Source: Microvirga massiliensis (GTDB taxonomy: Bacteria > Pseudomonadota > Alphaproteobacteria > Rhizobiales > Beijerinckiaceae). From it: a stretch of 64,000 nucleotides of DNA. The notes beneath the pieces are model-generated. The model saw nothing but the letters and a program-made list of their open reading frames with translations, had not been told where the DNA came from and did no database searches. Positions 8,316 to 16,775 of this stretch are shown piece by piece. The position numbers and the translations under genes are program-made. Location: assembly GCF_001006805.1 (NCBI RefSeq), contig NZ_LN811365.1, positions 21,736-85,735 of the forward strand, in the 5' to 3' direction. The first letter of the stretch is position 1. Every line of letters begins with the position of its first letter.

Positions 8316-10259
8316 ATGGCTTCCGTCGAGGCGATCATGCTCCTTCAAGACCTGCAACAGCGCGTGCGCCCCGTCCTCGTCGGCATTCCCGCCCTTGGAC
8401 TTCTTGCAGGATTCCTGGCTCGCCTCCTCGGCTATGGCGGATTGGCTCCGGCAATCTGGGTCGCGGCAACGATCCCGGTGCTGCTCGTCCTGCTTGCGGA
8501 GATCGTTACGAGCCTGAGGCGGGGCGACTTCGGGCTGGACGTCGTCGCTGCACTGTCGATGACGGCAGCGCTCATATTCGGCGAGGAGCTCGCGGCCGTC
8601 GTGGTCGCTCTGATGTATTCGGGCGGCCAGTACCTGGAGAGTTTCGCCGAGGGGCGTGCGCGTCGGGAGATGACCGCTCTTCTGTCACGGGTTCCCCGGA
8701 CGGCGATGCGGCACCGCGACGACGGCCTGGAAGAAATTGCGCTGGACGCGATCGACGCAGGTGATCGCCTGCTCATCCGACGCGGAGACGTCGTTCCGGT
8801 CGACGGCACGGTCGCGTCCAGAGTTGCGGTCCTCGACGAATCCGCTTTGACCGGCGAGGCGCTGCCGGTCCAGCATCGGGCCGGTGAGGCCGTCATGAGC
8901 GGGTCAGCGAATGCCGGCGATGCCTTCGACCTGACGGCCTCCCGCCGCGCCTCGGACAGCACTTTCGCGGGCATTATCCGGCTCGTCGAGCAGGCGCAAC
9001 GCTCCAGGGCGCCGATGGCCCGCCTCGCCGACCGCTACGCCATGGGCTTTCTCGTCGTCACGGTCGCCATTGCCTCCGCGGCCTGGTTTCTCACGGGAGA
9101 TCCAATCCGGGCCGTTGCCGTGCTCGTCGTAGCGACCCCGTGCCCGCTCATCCTGGCCGTCCCGGTAGCCCTCGTCTCGGGGCTCTCCAGGGCCGCGCGA
9201 CACGGCATCCTGATCAAGGGTGGCAAGGCGCTCGAGGTCATGTCCGGCATACGCGCAGTCGTTCTAGACAAGACCGGAACCCTGACGGATGGCAGGCCTC
9301 GTCTGGTTTCCACCGAAGTCGCACCCGGTATCGAGCCGGACGAGCTTCTCATGATCGCCGCGTCTCTCGAGCAGGCTTCGCATCACACGATTGCCCAGAC
9401 CATCGTCGCTGGAGCTCGCGCGAGGGGCATGACGCTCGCCACACCGTCAGATGTGGCGGAGACCCCTGGCGAAGGGGTCGAGGGGCGGGTGCAGGGCTAT
9501 CACGTGATCGTCGGCGGCCTGAGCTTCGTGAGCGGCAAGCTCGGTATTTCGGAAACGTCGCTCGGGATCGCTGCGGGAACGCCGGGATCCGTCATGGTTG
9601 CGGTAGCAATCGAGGGAAGGCTGGCGGGAGTGCTCGTTCTCGCGGACGAGCTTCGGGCGGGCACCGAGACTTTCCTGGCCCGGCTGCGGACGTTCGGCGT
9701 GGAGCGCATCGTGCTCGCAACCGGCGACCGGCAGGATGTCGCAAGGGAGGTGACAAGAGGTCTTCCCTTCGACGCGGTCCGGGCAGACCTGACGCCGGAT
9801 CAGAAGGTCACGACCATCCTCTCCGAGAGGAAAAACGGGCCGGTCATGATGATCGGTGACGGCGTGAACGATGCTCCCGCCTTGGCCGCAGCCGATCTCG
9901 GCGTTGCGATGGGCTCGCGCGGTGCCGCGGCCTCGGCGGAGGCCGCCGATGTCGTTCTCCTCGTCGACCGGCTGAATGCCGTCCTGCCTGGGCTCGAGAT
10001 CGCCCGCCGCTCACGCCGGATCGCTCTGGAGAGCGTCTACGGCGGCATCGGCCTCTCGGTTCTTGGGATGATCGCCGCCGCCTTCGGCCACATCACCCCG
10101 GTGCAAGGAGCATTGATCCAGGAGGCTATCGACATCGCCGTCATTCTCAATGCCCTGAGGGCGCTGCAGGACAAACCAGCGAGTGGACATTCTCTATCAC
10201 CGGACCAGATAGCCGGCCGGGAACGGCACAGCGCAGCCCAGAATGCGAATCTGGTCTGA
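8316..10259 (+). CDS. Heavy-metal P1B-type ATPase with CPL metal motif and no N-terminal metal domain
   Basis: A 647-residue membrane pump. The actuator motif LTGEALPVQ, phosphorylation site DKTGTLT (Asp318) and hinge GDGVNDAPAL are intact, so ATP-driven transport is expected. The transmembrane metal site is TPCPLILAVP (Cys276-Pro-Leu) instead of the usual CPC or CPH. The nucleotide-domain His-Pro landmark of P1B ATPases is replaced by His356-His357 (QASHHTIA). No N-terminal CxxC or other metal-binding domain is present, and the protein starts almost directly with membrane helices. These features mark a divergent P1B subgroup of uncertain metal. The ATG at 8337 is an alternative start; neither has a strong ribosome site. 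Confidence 0.9.
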   Translation: MASVEAIMLLQDLQQRVRPVLVGIPALGLLAGFLARLLGYGGLAPAIWVAATIPVLLVLLAEIVTSLRRGDFGLDVVAALSMTAALIFGEELAAVVVALMYSGGQYLESFAEGRARREMTALLSRVPRTAMRHRDDGLEEIALDAIDAGDRLLIRRGDVVPVDGTVASRVAVLDESALTGEALPVQHRAGEAVMSGSANAGDAFDLTASRRASDSTFAGIIRLVEQAQRSRAPMARLADRYAMGFLVVTVAIASAAWFLTGDPIRAVAVLVVATPCPLILAVPVALVSGLSRAARHGILIKGGKALEVMSGIRAVVLDKTGTLTDGRPRLVSTEVAPGIEPDELLMIAASLEQASHHTIAQTIVAGARARGMTLATPSDVAETPGEGVEGRVQGYHVIVGGLSFVSGKLGISETSLGIAAGTPGSVMVAVAIEGRLAGVLVLADELRAGTETFLARLRTFGVERIVLATGDRQDVAREVTRGLPFDAVRADLTPDQKVTTILSERKNGPVMMIGDGVNDAPALAAADLGVAMGSRGAAASAEAADVVLLVDRLNAVLPGLEIARRSRRIALESVYGGIGLSVLGMIAAAFGHITPVQGALIQEAIDIAVILNALRALQDKPASGHSLSPDQIAGRERHSAAQNANLV

Positions 10260-10339
10260 GCATTGGAATGTATCTGGTGGGATGAGTGATTATGTGACTC
10301 GTGACAGCGAGCGGAGTGAAATCATTCAGCGGCGCATCC

Positions 10340-10610
10340 GTCGGCGGGTAGATTGCTTCGCCTGCGGCTCGCAAGGACGGAGGTGCGGCGGGACGGGCAG
10401 TGCATCACGCCTCCTCGCAAGGACGAAGTGCGGCGGAAGCGGCGGTGCATCGCGCCTGCGGCGCGCAAGGACTGGGCGGGTCCGGTGCTACTCCGGTTCC
10501 GGCCCTGCACCTCCCGCCCTCATACCCTCTTCGTCATTGCGAACGAAGTGAAGCAATCCAGACCATCGCATCAGAATGGATTGCTGCGCCTGCAGCCCGC
10601 ATGACGAAAC
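10340..10610. repeat. Dispersed repeat cluster 1 (fills the 10260-10632 gap)
   Basis: The 373-bp gap holds no credible gene. It contains copies of a short palindromic element with the core GATTGCTTCGCCTGCGGCTC and its reverse GCGAACGAAGTGAAGCAATC. The stretch 10494-10562 recurs almost exactly, in inverted orientation, at about 39688-39752. The cluster lies between the end of the ATPase gene and the convergent end of the ABC operon. Confidence 0.75.
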
Positions 10611-10632
10611 AGTGTCGAACCCGTACCGTTGA

Positions 10633-12291
10633 TCAGGACGGGACCGCCTCACGGCCCGACCGATTCTCATTCAGAAATGCCGCGGCAATCAGCGCGCGAG
10701 TGTAGTCTTCCCTCGGGCTGTCGAAGATCTGGTCGACCGGCCCTCGTTCGACGATCTTGCCGCTCTTCATCACGAGGATCTCGTCCGAGAGCGCACGCAC
10801 GACGGCGAGGTCGTGGCTGATGAACACGTAGGCGAGTCCGTGCGCTTGCTGGAGATCGCGCAGGAGAACGACGATCTCCTTCTGGACGGAGCGGTCGAGC
10901 GCCGAGGTCGGCTCGTCGAGCACCACGAGCTTCGGGTGAAGGATCATCGTGCGTGCAATCGCGATACGCTGCCTTTGCCCGCCGGAGAATTCATGCGGAA
11001 AGCGATTGCGCCAAGCGGGGTCGAGCCGGACTTCCTCGAAAGCTTTCGCAGCCCGCCGATCCCGTTCGCGACGCGAGATTCCCGGCTCGTGAACGAGCAA
11101 TCCCTCGGTGACGATCTCGCCGGCGGTCATGCGGGGCGACAGAGAGCCGAACGGGTCCTGAAAGACGATCTGAAGCTTTCGCCGAAGCGGTCGCATGTCA
11201 CTTCGGCTGAGCGGCATCAGGTTCCGATCCTCGAAGCGTATGAGGCCCGAGGCAGGCTGCAACCGCAGGATCGCGCGGCCGAGGGTGGATTTCCCCGAGC
11301 CGGATTCGCCGACGACTCCGATCGTCTCGCCGGCCCTTACGTGGAGATCGACACCGTCGACCGCCCTCAGGATGTGATGGTGCCGGCCGAAAAGCCCCGA
11401 GGAGAGATCGAACGTGACCTCGATGTTGCGCGCATCGAGCACGACGGGGCTGTTGGTCGGTGACTGCTCTTTCGTTCCGCTCGGCTCCGCATTGATCAGC
11501 ATGCGCGTATAGGCATGCTGCGGGGTTGCAAACAAAGCTTCCGTCTTGCCATGTTCCACGACCGTGCCGCCGCGCATCACGTAGGTCCGATCCGCGATGC
11601 GCCGAACGACGCCGAGGTCGTGGGTGATGAACACGATCGCCATGTCGAGGCGCTTCTGCAGGTCGGCGAGCAGTTCGAGGATGCGCGCCTGTACGGTCAC
11701 GTCGAGCGCCGTGGTCGGCTCGTCGGCAACCAGCACGTCAGGCCTGTTGGCCAGGGCCATTGCCATCATCACGCGCTGGCGCTGCCCGCCGGAGAGCTCG
11801 TGCGGATAGGAATCGATACGGCGCCGGGGATCGGCAATCCGCACCAGATCCAGCAATTCGATCGCGCGCTCGCGGGCATCCCTTCGGCCGAGACCGCCAT
11901 GGGTGATGAGCGGCAGCGCGAGCTGATCGCCGATCCGGTAGAGCGGATCGAGCGACGTCATCGGTTCCTGGAAGATCATCGTCAGCTTCGAGCCGCGATA
12001 CCGGTTCAGGCGATTTGCCGGCAGGCCGATGAGTTCCTCGCCACGATACCGGACCGATCCTTCCGCCCAGCCGTTCGAGGCAAGGAGGCCCATGACGGAC
12101 ATCACCGTCTGACTTTTTCCGGAACCGGACTCGCCGACGATCGCGATCGTTTCGCCGGAGCGCACGTCGAAGTCCACGCCCTTGACCGCATGAAGCACGC
12201 CGTCGCCGGTGCGAAAGCGAACGTGAAGACCCCGTACCGACAGGATCGGCTCGGCTTCGATCGCCGTCTGGTCGGATCCCATTGCCGTCAT
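10633..12291 (-). CDS. Oligopeptide ABC transporter, fused dual ATP-binding protein
   Basis: A 552-residue protein with two ABC ATPase domains in tandem (about 15-260 and 285-535), corresponding to OppD and OppF joined as in YejF. Each half has a Walker A (GESGSGKSQ and GESGSGKST), a signature (LSGGQRQRVMMA and FSGGQRQRIAIA) and a Walker B (VLVADEP and LVVLDEP). The frame extends upstream without a stop, but the ATG at 12291 was chosen because it overlaps the permease stop as ATGA and precedes the conserved start of the first domain. It is the last gene of the leftward operon. Confidence 0.93.
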   Translation of the reverse strand: MTAMGSDQTAIEAEPILSVRGLHVRFRTGDGVLHAVKGVDFDVRSGETIAIVGESGSGKSQTVMSVMGLLASNGWAEGSVRYRGEELIGLPANRLNRYRGSKLTMIFQEPMTSLDPLYRIGDQLALPLITHGGLGRRDARERAIELLDLVRIADPRRRIDSYPHELSGGQRQRVMMAMALANRPDVLVADEPTTALDVTVQARILELLADLQKRLDMAIVFITHDLGVVRRIADRTYVMRGGTVVEHGKTEALFATPQHAYTRMLINAEPSGTKEQSPTNSPVVLDARNIEVTFDLSSGLFGRHHHILRAVDGVDLHVRAGETIGVVGESGSGKSTLGRAILRLQPASGLIRFEDRNLMPLSRSDMRPLRRKLQIVFQDPFGSLSPRMTAGEIVTEGLLVHEPGISRRERDRRAAKAFEEVRLDPAWRNRFPHEFSGGQRQRIAIARTMILHPKLVVLDEPTSALDRSVQKEIVVLLRDLQQAHGLAYVFISHDLAVVRALSDEILVMKSGKIVERGPVDQIFDSPREDYTRALIAAAFLNENRSGREAVPS

Positions 12292-13421
12292 CGGTCTCTC
12301 GGATCGAGGGCGTCCCGGAGGCCATCGCCGATGAAGTTCAAGGCCAGCAGGGTCACGACGAGGAATAGCGATGGGTAGATCAGCATGAAGGTCGCGCCCT
12401 GGATGTTCTTCGCGCCGTCCGCAATGAGCACGCCCCAGCTCGACCACGGCTCCTGAACGCCGAGCCCCAGGAAGGACAGGAAGCTCTCGAGGAGGATCAC
12501 CTTCGGGACCAGGAGAGTCATGAAGACGACCACCGGCCCGAGGGTGTTCGGGATGACGTGCCGACGGATGATGCCTCGCGTCTCGACCCCCAGGGCTTCG
12601 GCGGCCTGCACGTATTCCTGCCGCTTGATCGAGAGCGTCTGCCCGCGCACGATCCGGGCCATGTCGAGCCACTCGACGGCGCCGACGGCCAGGAACATCA
12701 GGATGAAGTTCCGGCCGAAGAAGACGACCAGCATGATCACGAAGAAGATGAAGGGCAGCGAATAGAGGATGTCGACGATCCTCATCATCACCATGTCGAC
12801 GCGGCCCCCGAGATAACCCGAGGTCGCGCCGTACACGACGCCGATCACGAGCGCCACGAGGGTCGCCAGGAGCCCGATCGAGAGCGAGATCCGGCCCGCG
12901 AAGAGCGTACGGGTCAGGAGATCGCGCCCGTTGGTGTCCGTTCCGAAGAAGAAGTAGTTGCGCTCGATCGGCACCTCGACGGTTAGGCGCCGGCCCTCGT
13001 CGGCCCTTTCGACCACGCGCGCCGGACCGAATAGGTCAGATCGGTCGAAATAGGCGAGGCCCCGCTCGTCGATCGGCCGTTGACCTACCAGAACCACGCG
13101 GACGAGATCGCCGGAGATCGAGATCGATTCCGGGCGGCCGCGAACCCGCGAGCCGATCCGCTCGATGGCAGGTGCGATATCCTCGTCCCTCGGATAGGCG
13201 GTCAGGCTCGCAGGAGTTCGACTGTAATCAGTGTAGACTTGGTCGAAGCGGTGGCCGGTGATTTCGGGGCCGACGATGCAGGCGATCGTGATGAGCAGGA
13301 GCGCGACCATGCTCGCGACGGCCGCCTTGTTTCGGAAGAGCCGCGCACGCGCATCAGCCCAGAGCGATCGTCCCAGTGTGGCTTCGACATCGGTCGTGTG
13401 GAGCGCGAACCCTTCGGCCAT
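12288..13421 (-). CDS. oppC: Oligopeptide ABC transporter permease, OppC type
   Basis: An inner-membrane permease of about 377 residues. After the first membrane helix (AVASMVALLLITIACIV) comes a loop of roughly 120 residues, then the core with GTDTNGRDLLTRTL and the EAA-type coupling loop (AAEALGVETRGIIRRHVIPN). This large periplasmic loop is longer than in E. coli DppC. The start at 13421 (MAEGFALH) was preferred over a longer frame because it leaves 7 bp after the oppB stop. It would pair with OppB and the fused ATPase to import peptides. Confidence 0.9.
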   Translation of the reverse strand: MAEGFALHTTDVEATLGRSLWADARARLFRNKAAVASMVALLLITIACIVGPEITGHRFDQVYTDYSRTPASLTAYPRDEDIAPAIERIGSRVRGRPESISISGDLVRVVLVGQRPIDERGLAYFDRSDLFGPARVVERADEGRRLTVEVPIERNYFFFGTDTNGRDLLTRTLFAGRISLSIGLLATLVALVIGVVYGATSGYLGGRVDMVMMRIVDILYSLPFIFFVIMLVVFFGRNFILMFLAVGAVEWLDMARIVRGQTLSIKRQEYVQAAEALGVETRGIIRRHVIPNTLGPVVVFMTLLVPKVILLESFLSFLGLGVQEPWSSWGVLIADGAKNIQGATFMLIYPSLFLVVTLLALNFIGDGLRDALDPRDR

Positions 13422-13428
13422 GGCAGCG

Positions 13429-14349
13429 TCAGTCGAAGCGGACGCGCGGGTCGAGCAGCGCGTAAAGGATGTCGACCACAAGGTTGAACACCAGGATGAA
13501 GACCGCGACGACGACGACCGTCCCCATCACGAGGGTATAGTCGCGGTTGAGAGCAGCCTCCGAGAAGTATCGGCCGATCCCAGGCAATCCGAAGATCGTC
13601 TCGACCACGATGGATCCCGTCAGGAGCGCCGCAGCCGCCGGACCGAGATAGGAGACGACCGGAAGAGCGGCGCCGCGGAGCGCGTGGCGCAGGATTACCG
13701 AGGTCGGGAGCCCCAGGGAGCGCAAGGTGCGGATATGATTCGAGCGGAGCGTCTCGATCATGGCGGCGCGCGTCATCCTGGCAATGACAGCGATCTGCGG
13801 CAATGCAAGGACGAGAACTGGCATGACGAGATTCTGCGGGGCGCCGCCGTTCCAGCCTGCCACCGGGAGCCAGGCGAGGGAAAGGCCGAGAATGATCTGC
13901 AGCACCGGCGCGACCACGAAGGTCGGAATCGTCAGGCCAAAGGTGCCGAGGCCGGTTACCGCATAATCGACCACGCTGTTCTGGCGGAAAGCCGCGATCG
14001 ATCCCAGTGCGCCGCCGATGGGAATGGCGAGTCCGAGCGCCAGCGAACCGATCGTCATGGAGACCGGCAAGCCCTGTGCGAGCAGTTCCCCGACGGAGAA
14101 GTCGCGCATGATGAACGAGGGACCGAAATCCCCACGCAAAATCGAGCCGAGATAGAGGAGATATTGCTCGAAGAGCGAGCGATCGAGCTTGTAGATCCGG
14201 TTCAGGTTCTCCATCACCTTCGCCTCGAGCGGACGCTCGAGATCGAAGGGGCCGCCGGGGGCGAGACGGATCAAAAAAAAGGAGATCGTAACGATCGCAA
14301 AGAGCGTCGGCACGGCTGACAGGAGTCGGCGAAGAATGAAGGAGAGCAC
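13429..14349 (-). CDS. oppB: Oligopeptide ABC transporter permease, OppB type
   Basis: A permease of 306 residues if the GTG at 14349 is used. That start gives the family's typical N-terminus (LSFILRRLLSAVPTLF) as the first membrane helix, while the longer frame adds 50 unlike residues. It has LRGDFGPSF before the permease core and the coupling loop RTLRSLGLPTSVILRHALRG. The C-terminus (DILYALLDPRVRFD) is typical of the OppB/DppB family. It follows the binding-protein gene across an 88-bp gap holding a strong hairpin. Confidence 0.9.
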   Translation of the reverse strand: MLSFILRRLLSAVPTLFAIVTISFFLIRLAPGGPFDLERPLEAKVMENLNRIYKLDRSLFEQYLLYLGSILRGDFGPSFIMRDFSVGELLAQGLPVSMTIGSLALGLAIPIGGALGSIAAFRQNSVVDYAVTGLGTFGLTIPTFVVAPVLQIILGLSLAWLPVAGWNGGAPQNLVMPVLVLALPQIAVIARMTRAAMIETLRSNHIRTLRSLGLPTSVILRHALRGAALPVVSYLGPAAAALLTGSIVVETIFGLPGIGRYFSEAALNRDYTLVMGTVVVVAVFILVFNLVVDILYALLDPRVRFD

Positions 14350-14404
14350 GCGCCTTCCGTCGCTCCTCTGATGCTCGCGATCGGGGAGGACCGGTCGCAA
14401 AAGG

Positions 14405-14428
14405 GAGCGGGCGCAGAGGCGCCCGCTC
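14405..14428 (-). terminator. Intercistronic hairpin between binding protein and permease genes
   Basis: A perfect 10-bp GC-rich stem (GAGCGGGCGC with GCGCCCGCTC, 4-nt loop AGAG). In the direction of transcription it is followed by CCCTTTT. It probably acts as a partial terminator or 3' stabiliser, giving more binding protein than permease, as is common in ABC importer operons. Confidence 0.7.
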
Positions 14429-14437
14429 GGAAACAGT

Positions 14438-16027
14438 TTACTCCTTGATCTGGAGGAACCGCGATGGATAGACGCCGCGCAGGTTCTGATGGAAGCCAAT
14501 CAACTTCGGCGAGATGAGATTCTTGGTCCCGTAGTGCAGAACCGGGATCCAGGGCTCCTCGCGCATGAAGATCTGCTCGGCCTTCAGGAGGATGTCCGCG
14601 CGCTTCTTCAGGTCTGTCTCGTTGGCGGCCTGCTTCATGAGGGCGTCGTATTCCTCGTTCTTCCACTTCCCGTAGTTGAAGCCCTTGTTGTCGCTCTCGA
14701 GCAGGAACAGGAAGTTCTGCGGATCCGAGTAGTCGCCGATCCAGCCATAGCGCGCGATGTCGAAGTCGCCGCCATCGCGCAGATATGCGAAGTGAGTCTT
14801 CGCATCCGTGTTGATGAACGACGTCTCGACACCGATGCGTTTCCACATGTCGGCAATCGCAACCACCGTGTTCCGGTTGTTGTCGAGCGTGTTGTAGCGC
14901 AGCTCGACCTTCAGCTGCTTGCCGCCTGGCCCGAAGCCGGCCTCCTTGAGGAGTTCCTTCGCCCGATCCTCACGCTCGATCGGCGCCATGTCCTTGTATT
15001 CGGCGATCGCCGGTGTGCCGTAGTTTCCGATGCCGGGAGGCACGAAGGAATAGGCCGGCTGCATCGTCTCGCTCCAGATCCGCTCCGCGATGTCCTCGCG
15101 GTCGATGACCATGGAGAGCGCCTTGCGCACGCGGACGTCGTTGAACGGCGGCTTCGACGTGTTGACCGGCAATGCCCAGACGCCGAGATACGGCCCGAGG
15201 ACCACCTGGCTGCCGAAGCGGTCCTTGAGCGACTTCATCTGATCGGCCGGAATATCCGGCGTCGAGTGAAGCTCGCCCGCCTGGAAGCGTCGCGTGGCGG
15301 CGGCGAGATCCGAGACCGGATAGAACATCACGACGTCGATCTGGACGTTCTTCGCGTCGTGAAAGTAGGGGTTCTTGACGACCTTGATGTGCGAGTTGGG
15401 AACGAACTCGGCGAGCATGTAGGCGCCGTTCGAGACGAGGTTCCCCGGCTTGACGTAATCCTTGCCGAATTTTTCGACGCTCGGTGGATGAAGGGGCAGT
15501 CCCGTCTGGTGCGTCAGCAATTGAATGAAATATGGGGTCGGGCGTTCCAGACGGATCTCGAGCGTGTGGTCGTCGACGGCCGTCACGCCGAGCTCCTCGG
15601 GTTTGGCCTGACCCTTGTTGATCTTCTCGGCGTTGAGGATCGGATAGAGGATGTTCGCATATTTGGCGCCGGTTTCCGGCGACATGATCCGGCGATACGC
15701 GAAGACAAAGTCCGAGGCTTTGACAGGGTCGCCGTTCGACCATTTCGCATTGGCGCGCAGGGTGAAGCGGTAAAGCTTCCCGTCGTCCGACATCTCCCAC
15801 TTTTCAGCCACCCCCGGGACCACCTCGCCCTTGGCGTTGTGAATCACGAGACCTTCGTAGAGGTCCCGTAAGATGTGTCCCTCCCCGACGGTGGAGGTCT
15901 TATGGGCATCGAGCGTTTCCGGCTCGGCATCGTTGCCGCGGTTGTACACGACCTCTGCGGTCGCGGCACCCATGAGAGCAACTGTCGCCAAGACGGCAAA
16001 AGCCGTCCGTTTCAACCAAGACGACAT
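14438..16027 (-). CDS. oppA: Periplasmic oligopeptide-binding protein, OppA type
   Basis: A 529-residue extracytoplasmic solute-binding protein (family 5). The N-terminus is a Sec signal peptide (KRTAFAVLATVALMGAATA, cleavage likely before EVVYNRG). The mature part has the family landmarks EPETLDAH near the start and VAEKWEMSDDGKLYRFTLR, with PFNDVRVRKALSMVIDRE in the middle. The closest named relatives by reading are OppA/MppA. It is the first gene of the leftward oppA-oppB-oppC-ATPase operon, with AGAGGA ahead of the ATG. Confidence 0.93.
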   Translation of the reverse strand: MSSWLKRTAFAVLATVALMGAATAEVVYNRGNDAEPETLDAHKTSTVGEGHILRDLYEGLVIHNAKGEVVPGVAEKWEMSDDGKLYRFTLRANAKWSNGDPVKASDFVFAYRRIMSPETGAKYANILYPILNAEKINKGQAKPEELGVTAVDDHTLEIRLERPTPYFIQLLTHQTGLPLHPPSVEKFGKDYVKPGNLVSNGAYMLAEFVPNSHIKVVKNPYFHDAKNVQIDVVMFYPVSDLAAATRRFQAGELHSTPDIPADQMKSLKDRFGSQVVLGPYLGVWALPVNTSKPPFNDVRVRKALSMVIDREDIAERIWSETMQPAYSFVPPGIGNYGTPAIAEYKDMAPIEREDRAKELLKEAGFGPGGKQLKVELRYNTLDNNRNTVVAIADMWKRIGVETSFINTDAKTHFAYLRDGGDFDIARYGWIGDYSDPQNFLFLLESDNKGFNYGKWKNEEYDALMKQAANETDLKKRADILLKAEQIFMREEPWIPVLHYGTKNLISPKLIGFHQNLRGVYPSRFLQIKE

Positions 16028-16251
16028 GAAAGGCGTCCTCTATTAATCCACTATTCCCAAGCTAGTGAACGGCTCCGACCCGCTCCGGCGGGCCTTGACC
16101 CTTTGTCTTCAGGAAACGCCCCAATGTCCAGTGGGCGCCCGACGTGATCCTGGAGCGGCCGGACTCGTCCCCGCGTGGGGAACGGTCCGCACCTTGCTCG
16201 CCACCAATACCCGTTGCGTCGATGGCCTATACGTAAGTCCCGTCCGAGGGG

Positions 16252-16686
16252 TCAGGCGCCGCTGTCGAAGACTAGGCCGGCGGCCTCAATCCCCGCAGCC
16301 GCGGCGATCTCGTCGTTGTCGGACGTGTCACCCGACACGCCGACGGCGCCGAGGAGCGTTCCCTGGGCATCCTTGATGAGAACGCCGCCGGGGACCGGGA
16401 CGAGTTCACCGCCGACCACGTGGCTCACGCTTGCGACGAAGTAGGGGCGATCGATCGCCATCTTGTGGAGAGCCCGGGAGCCGACACCGAGCGCCAGAGC
16501 GCCATAGGCCTTGGCCATCGCGATCTGCGACCGCTTGAGACTGGTGCCATCCTCGGCGAGGAGACCGCGCAGCGCCCCGCGGGAATCGTAGACTGCTACG
16601 GCCAAGGGCTTGAACGACTTCTCGCGCCCTGCCTTGAGGGTCGCGGTCAGGATCGTCTGGGCCGCTTCGAGGCTGAGTTCTGGCAT
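16252..16686 (-). CDS. GlcG/HbpS family (DUF336) protein
   Basis: A small protein of 144 residues, LSLEAAQTIL at the start and the conserved core RPYFVASVSHVVGGELVPVPGGV followed by GAVGVSGDTSDNDEIAAAAGI. The family includes GlcG and the haem-binding HbpS; the biochemical role of most members is unknown. The ATG at 16686 was preferred because AAAGGAG lies nine bases upstream. It lies about 90 bp after puuD on the same strand, so it may be co-transcribed with the cytochrome-bearing urate oxidase. A haem link is inference. Confidence 0.88.
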   Translation of the reverse strand: MPELSLEAAQTILTATLKAGREKSFKPLAVAVYDSRGALRGLLAEDGTSLKRSQIAMAKAYGALALGVGSRALHKMAIDRPYFVASVSHVVGGELVPVPGGVLIKDAQGTLLGAVGVSGDTSDNDEIAAAAGIEAAGLVFDSGA

Positions 16687-16775
16687 TGGGCACTTCTCCT
16701 TTGGGAAATCTGTGTGACTGTGCTGCTGCATCCTACCCGCGGGGGACGCTCCGTCTCCGTGCGGAGCCGGTTATC

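Noticed and set aside
10340..10610. Insertion sequence
   Set aside because: No transposase frame, no terminal inverted repeats with target duplication; only short palindromic units are present.
12292..12672. N-terminal extension of the fused ABC ATPase frame
   Set aside because: It overlaps the oppC coding sequence almost wholly and has no ABC similarity; the ATGA-coupled start at 12291 explains the gene.
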